From positions 62,001 to 126,000 of the forward strand of contig NZ_JAGETZ010000010.1 in assembly GCF_017571495.1 (NCBI RefSeq): a stretch of DNA of 64,000 nt, in the 5' to 3' direction. Under the pieces are notes generated by a model. The model saw only the letters and a list, made by a program, of their open reading frames with translations. It was not told where the DNA came from and searched no databases. Below are positions 23,017 to 32,759 of the stretch, piece by piece. A program made the position numbers and the translations under genes. Source of the DNA: Hymenobacter negativus. Lineage in GTDB: Bacteria > Bacteroidota > Bacteroidia > Cytophagales > Hymenobacteraceae. How positions within the stretch are numbered: the first letter of the stretch is position 1; the number at the start of each line of letters is the position of its first letter.

Positions 23017-24255
23017 ATGCTTCACACCATGCGCTGGTTCGGTCCAAACGACCCGGTTTCCCTCTTCGATATTCGGCAGGCCGGGTGCGTGGGAGTGGTA
23101 ACCGCATTGCACCAGTTGCCGGTCGGAGCCGTGTGGTCCACGAGCGAGATTGAGGTCCGCCAGCAGTTGATTGCGGCCGACAACGCTACCCACGCGCCGA
23201 TGCATTGGGCCGTGGTAGAAAGCCTACCAGTGCACGAGGCTATTAAAAAAGGCCTGCCCACGCGCGAACTGTATATAGCGAATTACATAACGTCGTTGCG
23301 CAACTTGGCAGCGTGCGGCATCCGCACGGTGTGCTACAACTTTATGCCAGTGCTGGACTGGTCGCGCACCAACATCAACTACGAAATGCCAGACGGCTCG
23401 CGGGCATTACGCTTTGTGTGGCAGGACTTCGCCGTTTTCGACCTTTTCATTCTAAAGCGTCCCGGCGCGGTGGCCGACTATGAAGCGGCTGTGGTGCAGG
23501 CCGCAGAGGCGCAGTTTGTGCAAATGAGCGCCGAGGAAATTGCCACCCTCACCAATACCGTATTGCTGGGCTTGCCCGGCTCGGAAGAGGCGTTTGAGCT
23601 GGCTGGCTTTCAGCAGTTGCTAAACGAGTACGCAGCAATTGATGCGGCCACGCTGCGGGGTAACCTGCACTACTTCATTCAGCAAGTGGCACCAGTGGCG
23701 CAGGAGCTGGGCATCGACCTCTGCATTCACCCCGACGACCCGCCTTACCCGCTGCTGGGCCTGCCCCGTGTGGTAAGCACCGCCGAGGACCTGGCCGCGC
23801 TGTTTGCTGCCTGCGATGTGCCGGCCAATGGCCTCACGTTTTGCACGGGCTCGTTGGGCGTGCGGGCCGATAATGACTTGCCGACGATTGCCCGCCAGTT
23901 TGCTTCCCGCATTCACTTCATTCACCTCCGGGCCACGAAGCGCGAGGAAAACCCACGCAACTTCCACGAAGCCGACCACCTGGAAGGCGATGTAGACATG
24001 TACGCTGTGGTGCGTGAGTTGGTGCTGGAAGAACAGCGCCGCGCCGCCAGCGGCGAAGGCGCAGCAGCCATTCCCATGCGCCCCGACCACGGCCACCAGA
24101 TGCTGGATGACCTCAAGAAAAAGACTTATCCCGGCTACTCAGCCATTGGTCGCTTGCGCGGCTTAGCTGAGTTGCGCGGGCTGGAATACGGTATCCGAAG
24201 AGGCCTGAAGGCTGATGCAGGCCCGGCCCGCCGCGAAGCTCCATTCTACGCCTAA
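23017..24255 (+). CDS. uxuA: Mannonate dehydratase
   Basis: A 412-residue TIM-barrel enzyme that converts D-mannonate to 2-keto-3-deoxygluconate in glucuronate breakdown. Start MLHTMRWFGPNDPVSLFDIRQAG matches the E. coli UxuA opening (RWYGPNDPVSL). Conserved metal and substrate motifs are present: LCIHPDDPPYPLLGLPR, GLTFCTGSLGVRADND, FIHLRATKRE, FHEADHLEGDVDM and PMRPDHGHQML. It is the first gene of the plus-strand xylan/glucuronate series. Products of GH67 and GH115 feed this pathway after isomerisation and reduction. No glucuronate isomerase (uxaC) is in the window. Confidence 0.95.
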   Translation: MLHTMRWFGPNDPVSLFDIRQAGCVGVVTALHQLPVGAVWSTSEIEVRQQLIAADNATHAPMHWAVVESLPVHEAIKKGLPTRELYIANYITSLRNLAACGIRTVCYNFMPVLDWSRTNINYEMPDGSRALRFVWQDFAVFDLFILKRPGAVADYEAAVVQAAEAQFVQMSAEEIATLTNTVLLGLPGSEEAFELAGFQQLLNEYAAIDAATLRGNLHYFIQQVAPVAQELGIDLCIHPDDPPYPLLGLPRVVSTAEDLAALFAACDVPANGLTFCTGSLGVRADNDLPTIARQFASRIHFIHLRATKREENPRNFHEADHLEGDVDMYAVVRELVLEEQRRAASGEGAAAIPMRPDHGHQMLDDLKKKTYPGYSAIGRLRGLAELRGLEYGIRRGLKADAGPARREAPFYA

Positions 24256-24299
24256 AGCTACCTGCACACCTCACTACTCCGCTCCAAAATCCCACCTAA

Positions 24300-26420
24300 A
24301 TGTTGCTCCGGTCCCTGCTGCTTTTATTAGTCCTTGTTGGCGCCGCGCCCCTCTGCCGGGCCGATGATGGCTATCGGCTGTGGCTGAAGTACGACCTGAT
24401 AGGTGATGCTGGCCAGCGTACCCAGTACCGCGCCGCTACGCAGTTTATCGCGAGTACCACCAATGATGTGGTCGTGAAAACAGCCGTTGCCGAACTACAG
24501 CGCGGCTTGCAGGGTCTACTGGGCCAGCCTATACCAGTAGTGGCCAAGGCACCTGCAGGTACCAAGCGCGGCATCCTACTTTCCGTAGACCCATCTGCAA
24601 ACGTTTCCGGTAGTTCTACCAGCAAGGACGGCTACCGGATTGCTGCCGAGGGCAAGAACCTAGTGGTGACGGGCAAGAGCGGGTCCGGCGTGCTTTATGG
24701 TGTGTTTGCATTGCTGCGGCAGCTGCAAACCGGGCAGTCCATCTCGGCCCTGAGCCTGAGCAGCAGCCCGCGCATTCAGTACCGGTTGCTTAATCATTGG
24801 GACAACCCAAACGGTACTGTGGAGCGCGGCTACGCGGGCTCCAGCATCTGGAAATGGTACGAGCTGCCCCAACAGCTCGACCCGCGCTACACCGACTATG
24901 CCCGCGCCAATGCCTCCATTGGCGTCAATGGCGTGGCTATCAACAATGTGAATGCTAGTGCGCGTTACCTCACGGCCGAATATATTCAGAAGGTGAAGGC
25001 GCTGGCGGGCGTGATGCGGCCCTATGGCATTCGGGTGTATTTGTCGGTGTTTTGGGCCGCGCCCAAGGTGATTGGTGGGCTGAAAACATCTGACCCGCTC
25101 GACGCGCAAGTGAAGCAGTGGTGGGCTGCCAAAGCCGATGAGATTTACAAGGAAATTCCCAATTTCGGCGGCTTCCTGGTGAAGGCCAATTCGGAGGGCG
25201 AGCCCGGCCCGCAGGATTACGGCCGTAACCACGCCGATGGTGCCAATATGCTGGCCACGGCCCTGGGCACGCATGATGGCATCGTGATGTGGCGCGCCTT
25301 TGTGTACAAGGCCGGCAGCAGCGACCGATTCAAGCAGGCCTATGAAGAATTTAAGCCGCTCGATGGCCAGTTTTCGCCCAAAGTTTTGGTGCAGGTGAAA
25401 AACGGCCCGATTGATTTTCAGGCCCGTGAGCCCTTCCACCCGCTGTTTGGCGCCATGCCCAAAACGCCGCTGGTGCTGGAAGTGCAGATTACGCAGGAGT
25501 ACCTCGGCTTTGCCTCGCACTTAGTGTATCTGGCACCGCTCTTTAAGGAATGCCTGGATGCTGACACGCAGACCAAGGGCCCCGGCTCGACAGTGGCGAA
25601 AGTGGTGGACGGCAGCCTCGACCAACACCGCATCAGCGGCATTGCAGGCGTGGCCAACATCGGTTCCGACCGCAACTGGACCGGCCACCCCATGGGCCAG
25701 GCCAACTGGTACGCTTTCGGCCGCTTGGCCTGGGATTACAACCTGACCGCCGCCGCCATTGCCACCGAATGGACTAAAATGACGTTGACTCGCGAGCCCA
25801 AAGCCGTGGCCACCATCGTGAGCATGATGGACAAGTCGCGCGACATCTACGTGCGCTACACCACACCAATGGGACTGCACCACATCATGGGCCAGAACAT
25901 TCACTACGGCCCCGAGCCCTGGCTGGCCGAAGCCGGCCGGCCCGACTGGACTGCTGTGTATTACCACAAGGCCGACTCTGCAGGCCTGGGCTTCAACCGC
26001 ACCGCGACTGGCTCCAACGCCCTGGCACTGTACTCGCCGGGCGTGCAAAAGCAGTGGGGCGATACCAAAACGTGCCCACTCGATTACCTGCTCTGGTTCC
26101 ACCACGTGGGCTGGAAGCAGCCGCTACCCACCGGCCGCACCCTCTGGAGCGAGCTGGTAACGCGCTACTACACCGGGGCCGACTCCGTGACCTGGATGCA
26201 ACAGCAATGGGCCAGTGCCAAGGCCGCTGTAGACCCTACCCTGCACGCCGACATAACGGCGCGGCTTGCTATTCAGCGACGTGAGGCGCTGTGGTGGCGG
26301 GATGCCTGCGTGCTCTATTTCCAGACCTACGCCAAGCAGCCGATTCCAGCACCTTTCACGCCACCTACGCGCACCCTGGCCGAAGTTAAAAACCTGGTTG
26401 ATTTGTACCAGCTCAAATAA
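24300..26420 (+). CDS. GH67 alpha-glucuronidase (copy 1)
   Basis: A 706-residue secreted enzyme with signal peptide MLLRSLLLLLVLVGAAPLCRA. It has the N-terminal beta domain (DGYRIAAEGKNLVVTGKSGSGVLYGVFALLR), the barrel (LLNHWDNPNGTVERGYAGSSIW) and the C-terminal helical domain. The catalytic carboxylates fall at Glu299 (ANSEGEPGPQDYG), Asp372 (IDFQAREPF) and Glu400 (ITQEYLG); their spacings of 73 and 28 equal those of Cellvibrio GlcA67A (292, 365, 393). GH67 removes (4-O-methyl)glucuronic acid from the terminal xylose of xylo-oligosaccharides. It lies between uxuA and the SDR, 44 bases after uxuA. A paralogue is at 60020. Confidence 0.95.
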   Translation: MLLRSLLLLLVLVGAAPLCRADDGYRLWLKYDLIGDAGQRTQYRAATQFIASTTNDVVVKTAVAELQRGLQGLLGQPIPVVAKAPAGTKRGILLSVDPSANVSGSSTSKDGYRIAAEGKNLVVTGKSGSGVLYGVFALLRQLQTGQSISALSLSSSPRIQYRLLNHWDNPNGTVERGYAGSSIWKWYELPQQLDPRYTDYARANASIGVNGVAINNVNASARYLTAEYIQKVKALAGVMRPYGIRVYLSVFWAAPKVIGGLKTSDPLDAQVKQWWAAKADEIYKEIPNFGGFLVKANSEGEPGPQDYGRNHADGANMLATALGTHDGIVMWRAFVYKAGSSDRFKQAYEEFKPLDGQFSPKVLVQVKNGPIDFQAREPFHPLFGAMPKTPLVLEVQITQEYLGFASHLVYLAPLFKECLDADTQTKGPGSTVAKVVDGSLDQHRISGIAGVANIGSDRNWTGHPMGQANWYAFGRLAWDYNLTAAAIATEWTKMTLTREPKAVATIVSMMDKSRDIYVRYTTPMGLHHIMGQNIHYGPEPWLAEAGRPDWTAVYYHKADSAGLGFNRTATGSNALALYSPGVQKQWGDTKTCPLDYLLWFHHVGWKQPLPTGRTLWSELVTRYYTGADSVTWMQQQWASAKAAVDPTLHADITARLAIQRREALWWRDACVLYFQTYAKQPIPAPFTPPTRTLAEVKNLVDLYQLK

Positions 26421-26573
26421 TTGATGATGTGATAAATGCACAGCCTGTGAGGATTGTAAAGCTTAAAAAGTCAAACGATTGTGTTACACAGCTTTTTTGA
26501 GGTCAGCACACTGGCCGATTTGTTGCATCTATCAAATTATCAAATAAATAAATTCTGAAAATACGCCCTTTAT

Positions 26574-27404
26574 ATGAATAATACATCCTCTTCCAATGTC
26601 CATCATCGCCCCGCCGATGCCACCGGTACCGAGGCGCAGCAGCAACACGCCGACGCGTTTTCGCTGGATGGCAAGCTGGCGCTGATTACGGGCGGCGGCA
26701 CAGGCATCGGACTAGCCATTGCGCAGTGCATGGCCGCGGCTGGGGCCACGGTAATCATCACGGGGCGGCGTGAGGCGGTACTGCGCGAGGCCGCGGAGTC
26801 CATCGGCGAGTCGGTGCAGTACATGGTGAACGACGTGACCGATTTGTCGGCCATCGACGGTATGGTGGCCGAGGTGGAAGCTACTTATGGTCCACTCGAC
26901 ATTCTGGTGAACAATGCTGGCATTAACCTCAAAAAGCCAGCACTGGAAGTAACCGACGAGGATTTTGACCGCATTCTGCACACCAATCTGCACTCCGTTT
27001 TTGCCCTCACACGGGCTTGCGCCAGCCGCATGGTGGCCCGCCAAAAAGGCGTCATTCTGATGATTTCTTCGATGGCAGCCTACTACGGCATCGACCGGGT
27101 GGTAGCCTATGCCGCCTCCAAATCGGCGGTGGAAGGCATGGTGAAGGTGCTGGCCTCTGAGTTTTCGGGCCGCGGCGTGCGGGTGAATGCCATTGCGCCG
27201 GGCTTTATCGAAACAGCTATGAGCCGCACGGCTATGAACTCTGACCCCGACCGCCGCGACCGCGCTATGCGCCGCACGCCCATGGGCAAGTTTGGCCAGC
27301 CCGAAGACATCGGCAACGCGGCCGTTTTCCTGGCTTCCGACGCGGCTCGTTACATCACCGGCGCCTCGCTGCCAGTAGACGGCGGCAATTCCATCGGATT
27401 TTGA
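26574..27404 (+). CDS. SDR-family oxidoreductase, possible fructuronate reductase
   Basis: A 276-residue short-chain dehydrogenase. ITGGGTGIGLAIA (nucleotide site, ~38-50), LVNNAGINLKKP, the Ser of MISSMAAYYG and YAASK (~184) give the NAD(P)-binding and catalytic Ser-Tyr-Lys set. SPR-like end motif VDGGNSIGF closes it. The first ~28 residues are polar and atypical. E. coli uses UxuB for fructuronate to mannonate, and no uxuB is here; with uxuA and GH67 just upstream, this SDR is the natural candidate for that step. That is context inference. Gluconate 5-dehydrogenase-like enzymes have the same fold, so in vitro specificity remains open. The 153 bases before it are AT-rich and may hold a promoter. 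Confidence 0.8.
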   Translation: MNNTSSSNVHHRPADATGTEAQQQHADAFSLDGKLALITGGGTGIGLAIAQCMAAAGATVIITGRREAVLREAAESIGESVQYMVNDVTDLSAIDGMVAEVEATYGPLDILVNNAGINLKKPALEVTDEDFDRILHTNLHSVFALTRACASRMVARQKGVILMISSMAAYYGIDRVVAYAASKSAVEGMVKVLASEFSGRGVRVNAIAPGFIETAMSRTAMNSDPDRRDRAMRRTPMGKFGQPEDIGNAAVFLASDAARYITGASLPVDGGNSIGF

Positions 27405-27513
27405 TTGTCGGTTTTCAAACTAACTGCCTAATGCACAACGAATAAAAACCAGCAACTAAAAGCCTGTCTCCCAAATATTTTCAACTAAACCCCCAAATAA
27501 AATTCCCACCAAC

Positions 27514-30500
27514 ATGCATAAATCCTTACTCTTTCAGAAGAAGGCCCTGCAACTAAGCTGGCCTTTCCTGATGGCCTCGGGACTTCCCGTAGCCAGCGGA
27601 CTGCTAACGCCACTCACGGCGCAGGCCCAAACAACCCAAACCGTATCGGGCAGCGTACTCGGCGCCGACAGGACTGGAATTCCCGGCGTGAACGTAGTAG
27701 TGAAAGGTACCTCTACGGGCACCGTAACCGATGCCGCCGGTAACTACTCGCTGGCCGCCGCGCCGGGCACCACGTTGGTGTTTTCGTTCGTCGGCTTCTT
27801 GGCACAAGAAGTGCCCGTGGGCCGTGAAGCCACCATCAGCCCGGTGATACTAACCACCGACACCAAGGCCTTGGAAGAGGTAGTAGTAGTGGGTTACGGT
27901 ACGCAGCGAGCAGAAGCGGTAACGGGTTCTGTTGCTTCCATCAACGGCGAAGCCCTGCGTGAGGTCCCCGCAGCCAACATCTCGCAGGCCCTGCAAGGCC
28001 GCCTGCCGGGCGTGCAAATTTCCCAAACCTCCTCCCAGCCCGGGGCCAGCACGCAAATCCGCATCCGCGGCACCCGTTCCCTGACGGCTACCAACGACCC
28101 CCTGATTGTACTGGACGGTATTCCTTTCCCTGGCTCCATCGGCGACATCAACCCCAACGATATTGCCTCGGTTGATATTCTGAAGGATGCCTCGGCCACA
28201 GCCATCTACGGGTCACGTGGGGCCAACGGCGTGGTGCTCGTCACCACCAAGGGGGGCAAGAAAGGACAGAAGGCTCAAGTAGTGTACGACGGGTTCGTAG
28301 GCGTGAAAACCTTGTTCTCCAGATACCCTATGATGAACGGACAAGAATTTGCGCAGCTGCGCAAGGACGCCGGCATCTACAAAAATACCCTGGACGAATC
28401 CGATGACGTCAATACCGATTGGCAGAAGCTGTTGTACCGAACCGGCCTTCAAACCAACCAAAACGTGGGCCTGAATGGCGGCACGGAAAACGGGCGCTAC
28501 AATTTCAACGCGGGCTACTACCAGGAACAAGGCGTCGTTCCGACCCAGCAGTACACGCGTTATTCCGTACGCGGCACGCTGGACCAGAGCGTGGGCAAAT
28601 ACGTTCGGTTGGGTTTCACTACCAACAACAGCTACAACTTAACGGAAGGCGCCAACGTGGGAGTGTACAGTTCCTTGACTTCGTCGCCCATCGCCAATCC
28701 GTACAACGCGGATGGGTCGCTGAAAAGAGTGTTTAAAATGCCGTTGGACGACCAGTGGACGACCACCAAGGACGTAATTGAAGCCAACAAAGACAAGTGG
28801 CTGAACCAAACGAGAAACTTTGCCACCTACAACGCCCTCTTCGGCGAATTCAGGATGCCAGGTGTGGAAGGGTTGAAATACCGCGTCAACCTGGGCGTGA
28901 ACTACCGGCAGAGCCAGGGCGGGAGCTACACCGGCCAGGGCGTCAACGCGGTCAACCCGACTACTGTTTCGACTGCATCCGTCAGCAACGCGGTTACCAC
29001 AGACTACACCGTTGAAAACATTTTATCTTACGACCGCACCTTTGGCGGGAAGCATAATATCAATGCGTTAGCCTTGTATTCTGCCTCCAGCAATATTTAC
29101 AACCGGGCGCAGGTTAACGCCCGGGATATTCCTTCCGACGCCTTCCAGTTCTACAACCTGGGGCTGGCCGCCGGCGAAATCACCGTACCCACTGCTAATA
29201 ATGAACAGCAGTATCAAAAATACGGGCTGCTGTCGTACATGGGCCGGGTGATGTATTCCTACGACGACCGGTATTTGCTGTCGGCCACGGTGCGTTCGGA
29301 TGGCTCCTCGCGCTTAGCCGCCGGCCACAAGTGGAACACCTATCCGGCCGTATCGCTGGGCTGGAACATGGCCAAAGAAGGCTTCATGCAGAACGTGACG
29401 GCCATCAACATGCTGAAACTGCGGGCCGGCTACGGTGTTACGTCGAACCAGTCCATTGCGCCCTACGCTACCCTGGGCCGTCTGACCACCCGCCCCTACA
29501 ACTTTGGTCCCACCAACTACCAGACGGGCCTGTTCGTGACCGACCTGCCCAACCCTACCCTGGGTTGGGAATACTCGAAGACGTGGAACTACGCCGTGGA
29601 TTTCTCGCTCCTGAAAAACCGGCTTTCGGGTACAGTGGAATACTATATCACCAACACCGAAAACCTGCTGCTCGGATTGGGGCTGCCGCCTACCTCAGGC
29701 GTGAGCAGCTACACAGCTAACATTGGCTCTACCCAGAACAAAGGCGTCGAGTTGGCGCTGAACGGGTTGATTCTGCAAAACCCCAACGGCTTGACCTGGG
29801 AAGCAGGCGTCAACGTGTATGTCAACCGCAACCGGATTACCTCGCTGGCTGGGGCGCAGCAGAGCGATGAAGGCAACTGGTGGTTCGTGGGCAAGCCCAT
29901 CAACGTCATCTACGACTACGAAAAAGTGGGCCTGTGGCAGCAAGACGACCCCTACCTAAATGTGCTGGAGCCCGGCGGCAACGTGGGCATGATTAAGGTG
30001 AAATACACCGGTGGCTACAACCCCGACGGAACCCCAAGCCGCCCCATTGGCGTGCTGGACCGTCAGGTGCTGGACGTGAACCCCAACTTCCAGGGCGGCT
30101 TCAACACCCGCTTGGCCTACAAAGGCTTCGACTTGTCGGTGGTGGGCGCCTTCCAGAACGGCGGCCTGCTCAACAGCACCATCTACGGCTCGTCGGGCTA
30201 CCTGAACCTGCTAAACGGCCGGCGCGGCAACGTGGAAGTGGATTACTGGACGCCCACCAACACCGGCGCCAAATACCCCAAGCCGGGCGGCGTCACGAGC
30301 GGCGACAACCCCAAATACGGCTCGACGCTGGGCTACTTCGACGCTTCTTACCTGAAGGTTCGCACCATCTCGCTGGGCTATAACTTCGATAACATGGCGT
30401 GGCTGAAGAATGCCGGCGTTAGCCGCCTGCGCCTCTACGCAACGGCCCAGAATCCCTTCGTGTTTTTCTCGCCTTACAAAAAAGAATCGGGCATGGACCC

Positions 30501-30630
30501 GGAAACCAACTCCTTTGGCGATGAAAACGCGGCCGTACCCCTGGCCCAGAACCTGCGCCGCATCCTGACAATAGGTACCAACGCCCCGGCCACCCGCTCC
30601 TACATCGTGGGCCTCAACCTCACTTTTTAA
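27514..30630 (+). CDS. SusC-family TonB-dependent transporter of the xylan locus
   Basis: A 1038-residue outer-membrane receptor with a signal region ending at LTAQAQ, a carboxypeptidase-regulatory-like domain (GSVLGADRTGIPGVNVVVKG), TonB-box segment LEEVVVVGYGTQRAEAVTG, plug motif AIYGSRGANGVVLVTTKGG and a barrel ending YIVGLNLTF. SusD follows after 12 bases. Given the surrounding xylanolytic enzymes and the regulator, import of decorated xylo-oligosaccharides is the best inference. It is paralogous to the SusC at 862, but the barrels diverge clearly. Confidence 0.94.
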   Translation: MHKSLLFQKKALQLSWPFLMASGLPVASGLLTPLTAQAQTTQTVSGSVLGADRTGIPGVNVVVKGTSTGTVTDAAGNYSLAAAPGTTLVFSFVGFLAQEVPVGREATISPVILTTDTKALEEVVVVGYGTQRAEAVTGSVASINGEALREVPAANISQALQGRLPGVQISQTSSQPGASTQIRIRGTRSLTATNDPLIVLDGIPFPGSIGDINPNDIASVDILKDASATAIYGSRGANGVVLVTTKGGKKGQKAQVVYDGFVGVKTLFSRYPMMNGQEFAQLRKDAGIYKNTLDESDDVNTDWQKLLYRTGLQTNQNVGLNGGTENGRYNFNAGYYQEQGVVPTQQYTRYSVRGTLDQSVGKYVRLGFTTNNSYNLTEGANVGVYSSLTSSPIANPYNADGSLKRVFKMPLDDQWTTTKDVIEANKDKWLNQTRNFATYNALFGEFRMPGVEGLKYRVNLGVNYRQSQGGSYTGQGVNAVNPTTVSTASVSNAVTTDYTVENILSYDRTFGGKHNINALALYSASSNIYNRAQVNARDIPSDAFQFYNLGLAAGEITVPTANNEQQYQKYGLLSYMGRVMYSYDDRYLLSATVRSDGSSRLAAGHKWNTYPAVSLGWNMAKEGFMQNVTAINMLKLRAGYGVTSNQSIAPYATLGRLTTRPYNFGPTNYQTGLFVTDLPNPTLGWEYSKTWNYAVDFSLLKNRLSGTVEYYITNTENLLLGLGLPPTSGVSSYTANIGSTQNKGVELALNGLILQNPNGLTWEAGVNVYVNRNRITSLAGAQQSDEGNWWFVGKPINVIYDYEKVGLWQQDDPYLNVLEPGGNVGMIKVKYTGGYNPDGTPSRPIGVLDRQVLDVNPNFQGGFNTRLAYKGFDLSVVGAFQNGGLLNSTIYGSSGYLNLLNGRRGNVEVDYWTPTNTGAKYPKPGGVTSGDNPKYGSTLGYFDASYLKVRTISLGYNFDNMAWLKNAGVSRLRLYATAQNPFVFFSPYKKESGMDPETNSFGDENAAVPLAQNLRRILTIGTNAPATRSYIVGLNLTF

Positions 30631-30642
30631 GCAACTCAACCG

Positions 30643-32595
30643 ATGAAATCTCTGAATATAAAACTGTTGACAGGTGCTGCCGTTCTCTCTATGGCTTCAA
30701 CCAGCTGCTCAAAACTGCTGGACGAAGAGCCCCGCAGCATTTACGAGCCGGGCTTCTTCCAAACCGAACGAGGCGTGAGCGGCGGCCTAACCTCTATGTA
30801 CGCGCACTTGCGCTACATCTACGGCAATGCCTACTACTACAACGCCACCCTGACCGGAACCGACGAAGCCACCTACGGCCGGGACGCCGACGAGAACTTC
30901 CTGGCCATGGACTTCTCGGGCCGCGCGACGCTGAACGCCAACAACAGCCGGGCCGATGCCTTATGGACGACGGCTTTTCCCAACATCAACACAGCCAGTG
31001 GCATCATCAAAAATGCCACCGCCGTGGGTACCATTTCGCCCGCGTTAGTGGCTGAGGCACGGTTCTTCCGGGCTTTCGATTACTTTATGCTGGTGCAAAC
31101 GTTTGGCGGGGTGCCCCTAGACTTGGGCTCGGGAGAGCTGGCGTTCAATACCAACCCCGTTAGAACCTCGGTGCGCAACACGGTGCCCGAGGTGTATACC
31201 AAAGCCGTTTTCCCGGATTTGCTGCAAGCCGTCAATGACTTGCCGGCGACGCCGCGGGTTGTTGGCGGCGTCACCAAAACGCTGGCCCGTCTCTACTTGG
31301 CCAAGGCGTACTTGACCTACGCTTGGTGGCTTGAAAACCCCAACAACATTCCCACCTACCCCGCAGCGCAGCGTACCGACCCGGCCGGCCGCACCGCCCA
31401 GTATTACTACCAGCAGGCGTATGACATTGCTACGGCCGGCATCGATAACCCGGGGCTGTTCCGCTTGCAGCCTACGTATTATGACGTGCACGTGGGCACC
31501 AACGACCGCAACACGGAGATGATGCTGTACGCGGACCACACCGAAAGCAGCGAAATCTACAATGCCGGTAGCCTGACCTTCGGCAGCGGCGGGGCCCCCG
31601 ACAACTTTGCCGGCTGGATGATGACCTGGAACTACACCAACCTGCGCAGTGCGACGAATCCCGACGGCTCAGGTGCAGTATCTTCTGTGCAGCGGGAAGC
31701 TGAACAGCATCTGGGTCGCCCCTGGAACCGCATGGCGCCCACCGTAGACGTCGTCGAGAACACCTTTGCTGACAAAACGAACGATTCGCGCTACGATGGC
31801 ACCTTTACTACGGTGTACAGGGGCAACTGGCCCAAAGCCGGCGTGACAAACTCGGTGCTGTACAACGCCAACAACCAGCCCGTGAGCCCGGGCGGTGCCA
31901 TCCTGACGTTCCTGGATACCGAGCCTGCTACGCCCATTACGTACCCCAGCGGCACAGGCGCAAACAACGTGGGCGCTGGCGTGCTGCCTGGTCGGGCCGA
32001 TTACGTGATTTCACCGCGTGGCATCAGCCGGATTGTGTATCCCGGCCTGTGGAAGCTCGGCCCCTACCGCACCGACGGCGGCTCGGGACTGGGCCAGCCC
32101 AACGCGGGCAGCACCCGTCCGTTCAACATTGCCAAATTCTCGGAACTATACTTCGTAGCGGCTGAGGCCGCTGTGAAGGGAGCAACTACTAAATCGGGCC
32201 AAAGCGCCCGGGAGTTGATTAACGTGATTCGGGCTCGGGCCGGCAAGTGGCGTTTCGACAACAACAACAACACGAGCAGAGTGCAGGACAACAGCGCGGC
32301 AATGGTGGCGGCCACCCCGACCACTATCACCATCAATTACATCCTGGCAGAACGTTCGCGCGAGTACTACGCCGAAGGCTACCGTTGGTTCGACCTAGTG
32401 CGCACGCAGAAGTGGAATGAGCTGGCCTCTACCTACCGCATCAGCGGAACCAACTACGGCGACCATACACCTGCCACCGTTACCCGTACCATCCAGCCCT
32501 TCAACTACCTGCGGCCTATTCCGCAGACTCAGCTCGACCGTCTGGACGTATCGGCAGACGTGAAGGCTACTTACCAGAACCCTGGCTATAACTAG
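30643..32595 (+). CDS. SusD-family xylan-oligosaccharide-binding lipoprotein
   Basis: A 650-residue lipoprotein with the lipobox Cys at about residue 22 (MASTSCSKLLDEEPRS). TPR-like SusD features include LVAEARFFRAFDYFMLVQTFGGVPL, TLARLYLAKAYLTYAWW, FNIAKFSELYFVAAEAAVKGA and YILAERSREYYAEGYRWFDLVRTQKW, ending YLRPIPQTQLDRL. At 650 residues it is longer than most SusD proteins (about 500-600), with the extra length in the middle (~310-480). It should cap the SusC upstream and bind xylan chains. A hairpin terminator follows it. Confidence 0.93.
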   Translation: MKSLNIKLLTGAAVLSMASTSCSKLLDEEPRSIYEPGFFQTERGVSGGLTSMYAHLRYIYGNAYYYNATLTGTDEATYGRDADENFLAMDFSGRATLNANNSRADALWTTAFPNINTASGIIKNATAVGTISPALVAEARFFRAFDYFMLVQTFGGVPLDLGSGELAFNTNPVRTSVRNTVPEVYTKAVFPDLLQAVNDLPATPRVVGGVTKTLARLYLAKAYLTYAWWLENPNNIPTYPAAQRTDPAGRTAQYYYQQAYDIATAGIDNPGLFRLQPTYYDVHVGTNDRNTEMMLYADHTESSEIYNAGSLTFGSGGAPDNFAGWMMTWNYTNLRSATNPDGSGAVSSVQREAEQHLGRPWNRMAPTVDVVENTFADKTNDSRYDGTFTTVYRGNWPKAGVTNSVLYNANNQPVSPGGAILTFLDTEPATPITYPSGTGANNVGAGVLPGRADYVISPRGISRIVYPGLWKLGPYRTDGGSGLGQPNAGSTRPFNIAKFSELYFVAAEAAVKGATTKSGQSARELINVIRARAGKWRFDNNNNTSRVQDNSAAMVAATPTTITINYILAERSREYYAEGYRWFDLVRTQKWNELASTYRISGTNYGDHTPATVTRTIQPFNYLRPIPQTQLDRLDVSADVKATYQNPGYN

Positions 32596-32678
32596 CCAGG
32601 AAGGGAGAGAAGGTTGGCGGGCGTCATGCGATTCGCCAATCTTTTTACTCTTTTTTTGCCTTGTCAGCTTAAGAAAAC

Positions 32679-32709
32679 AAGCCCCGGTTTCTCCTCGAAA
32701 CCGGGGCTT
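32679..32709 (+). terminator. Intrinsic terminator-like hairpin after susD
   Basis: AAGCCCCGGTTTC (32679-32691) and GAAACCGGGGCTT (32697-32709) form a 13-bp perfect stem with a 5-nt loop, followed by ATTTAT. It separates susCD from the esterase-xylB-xylA genes and may dampen read-through, so downstream genes can have a different level or their own promoter. Confidence 0.75.
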
Positions 32710-32759
32710 ATTTATGAGAGGGTACTGGTTTTGGTCCTTTCAGCTACCGTTTCGTTGCT

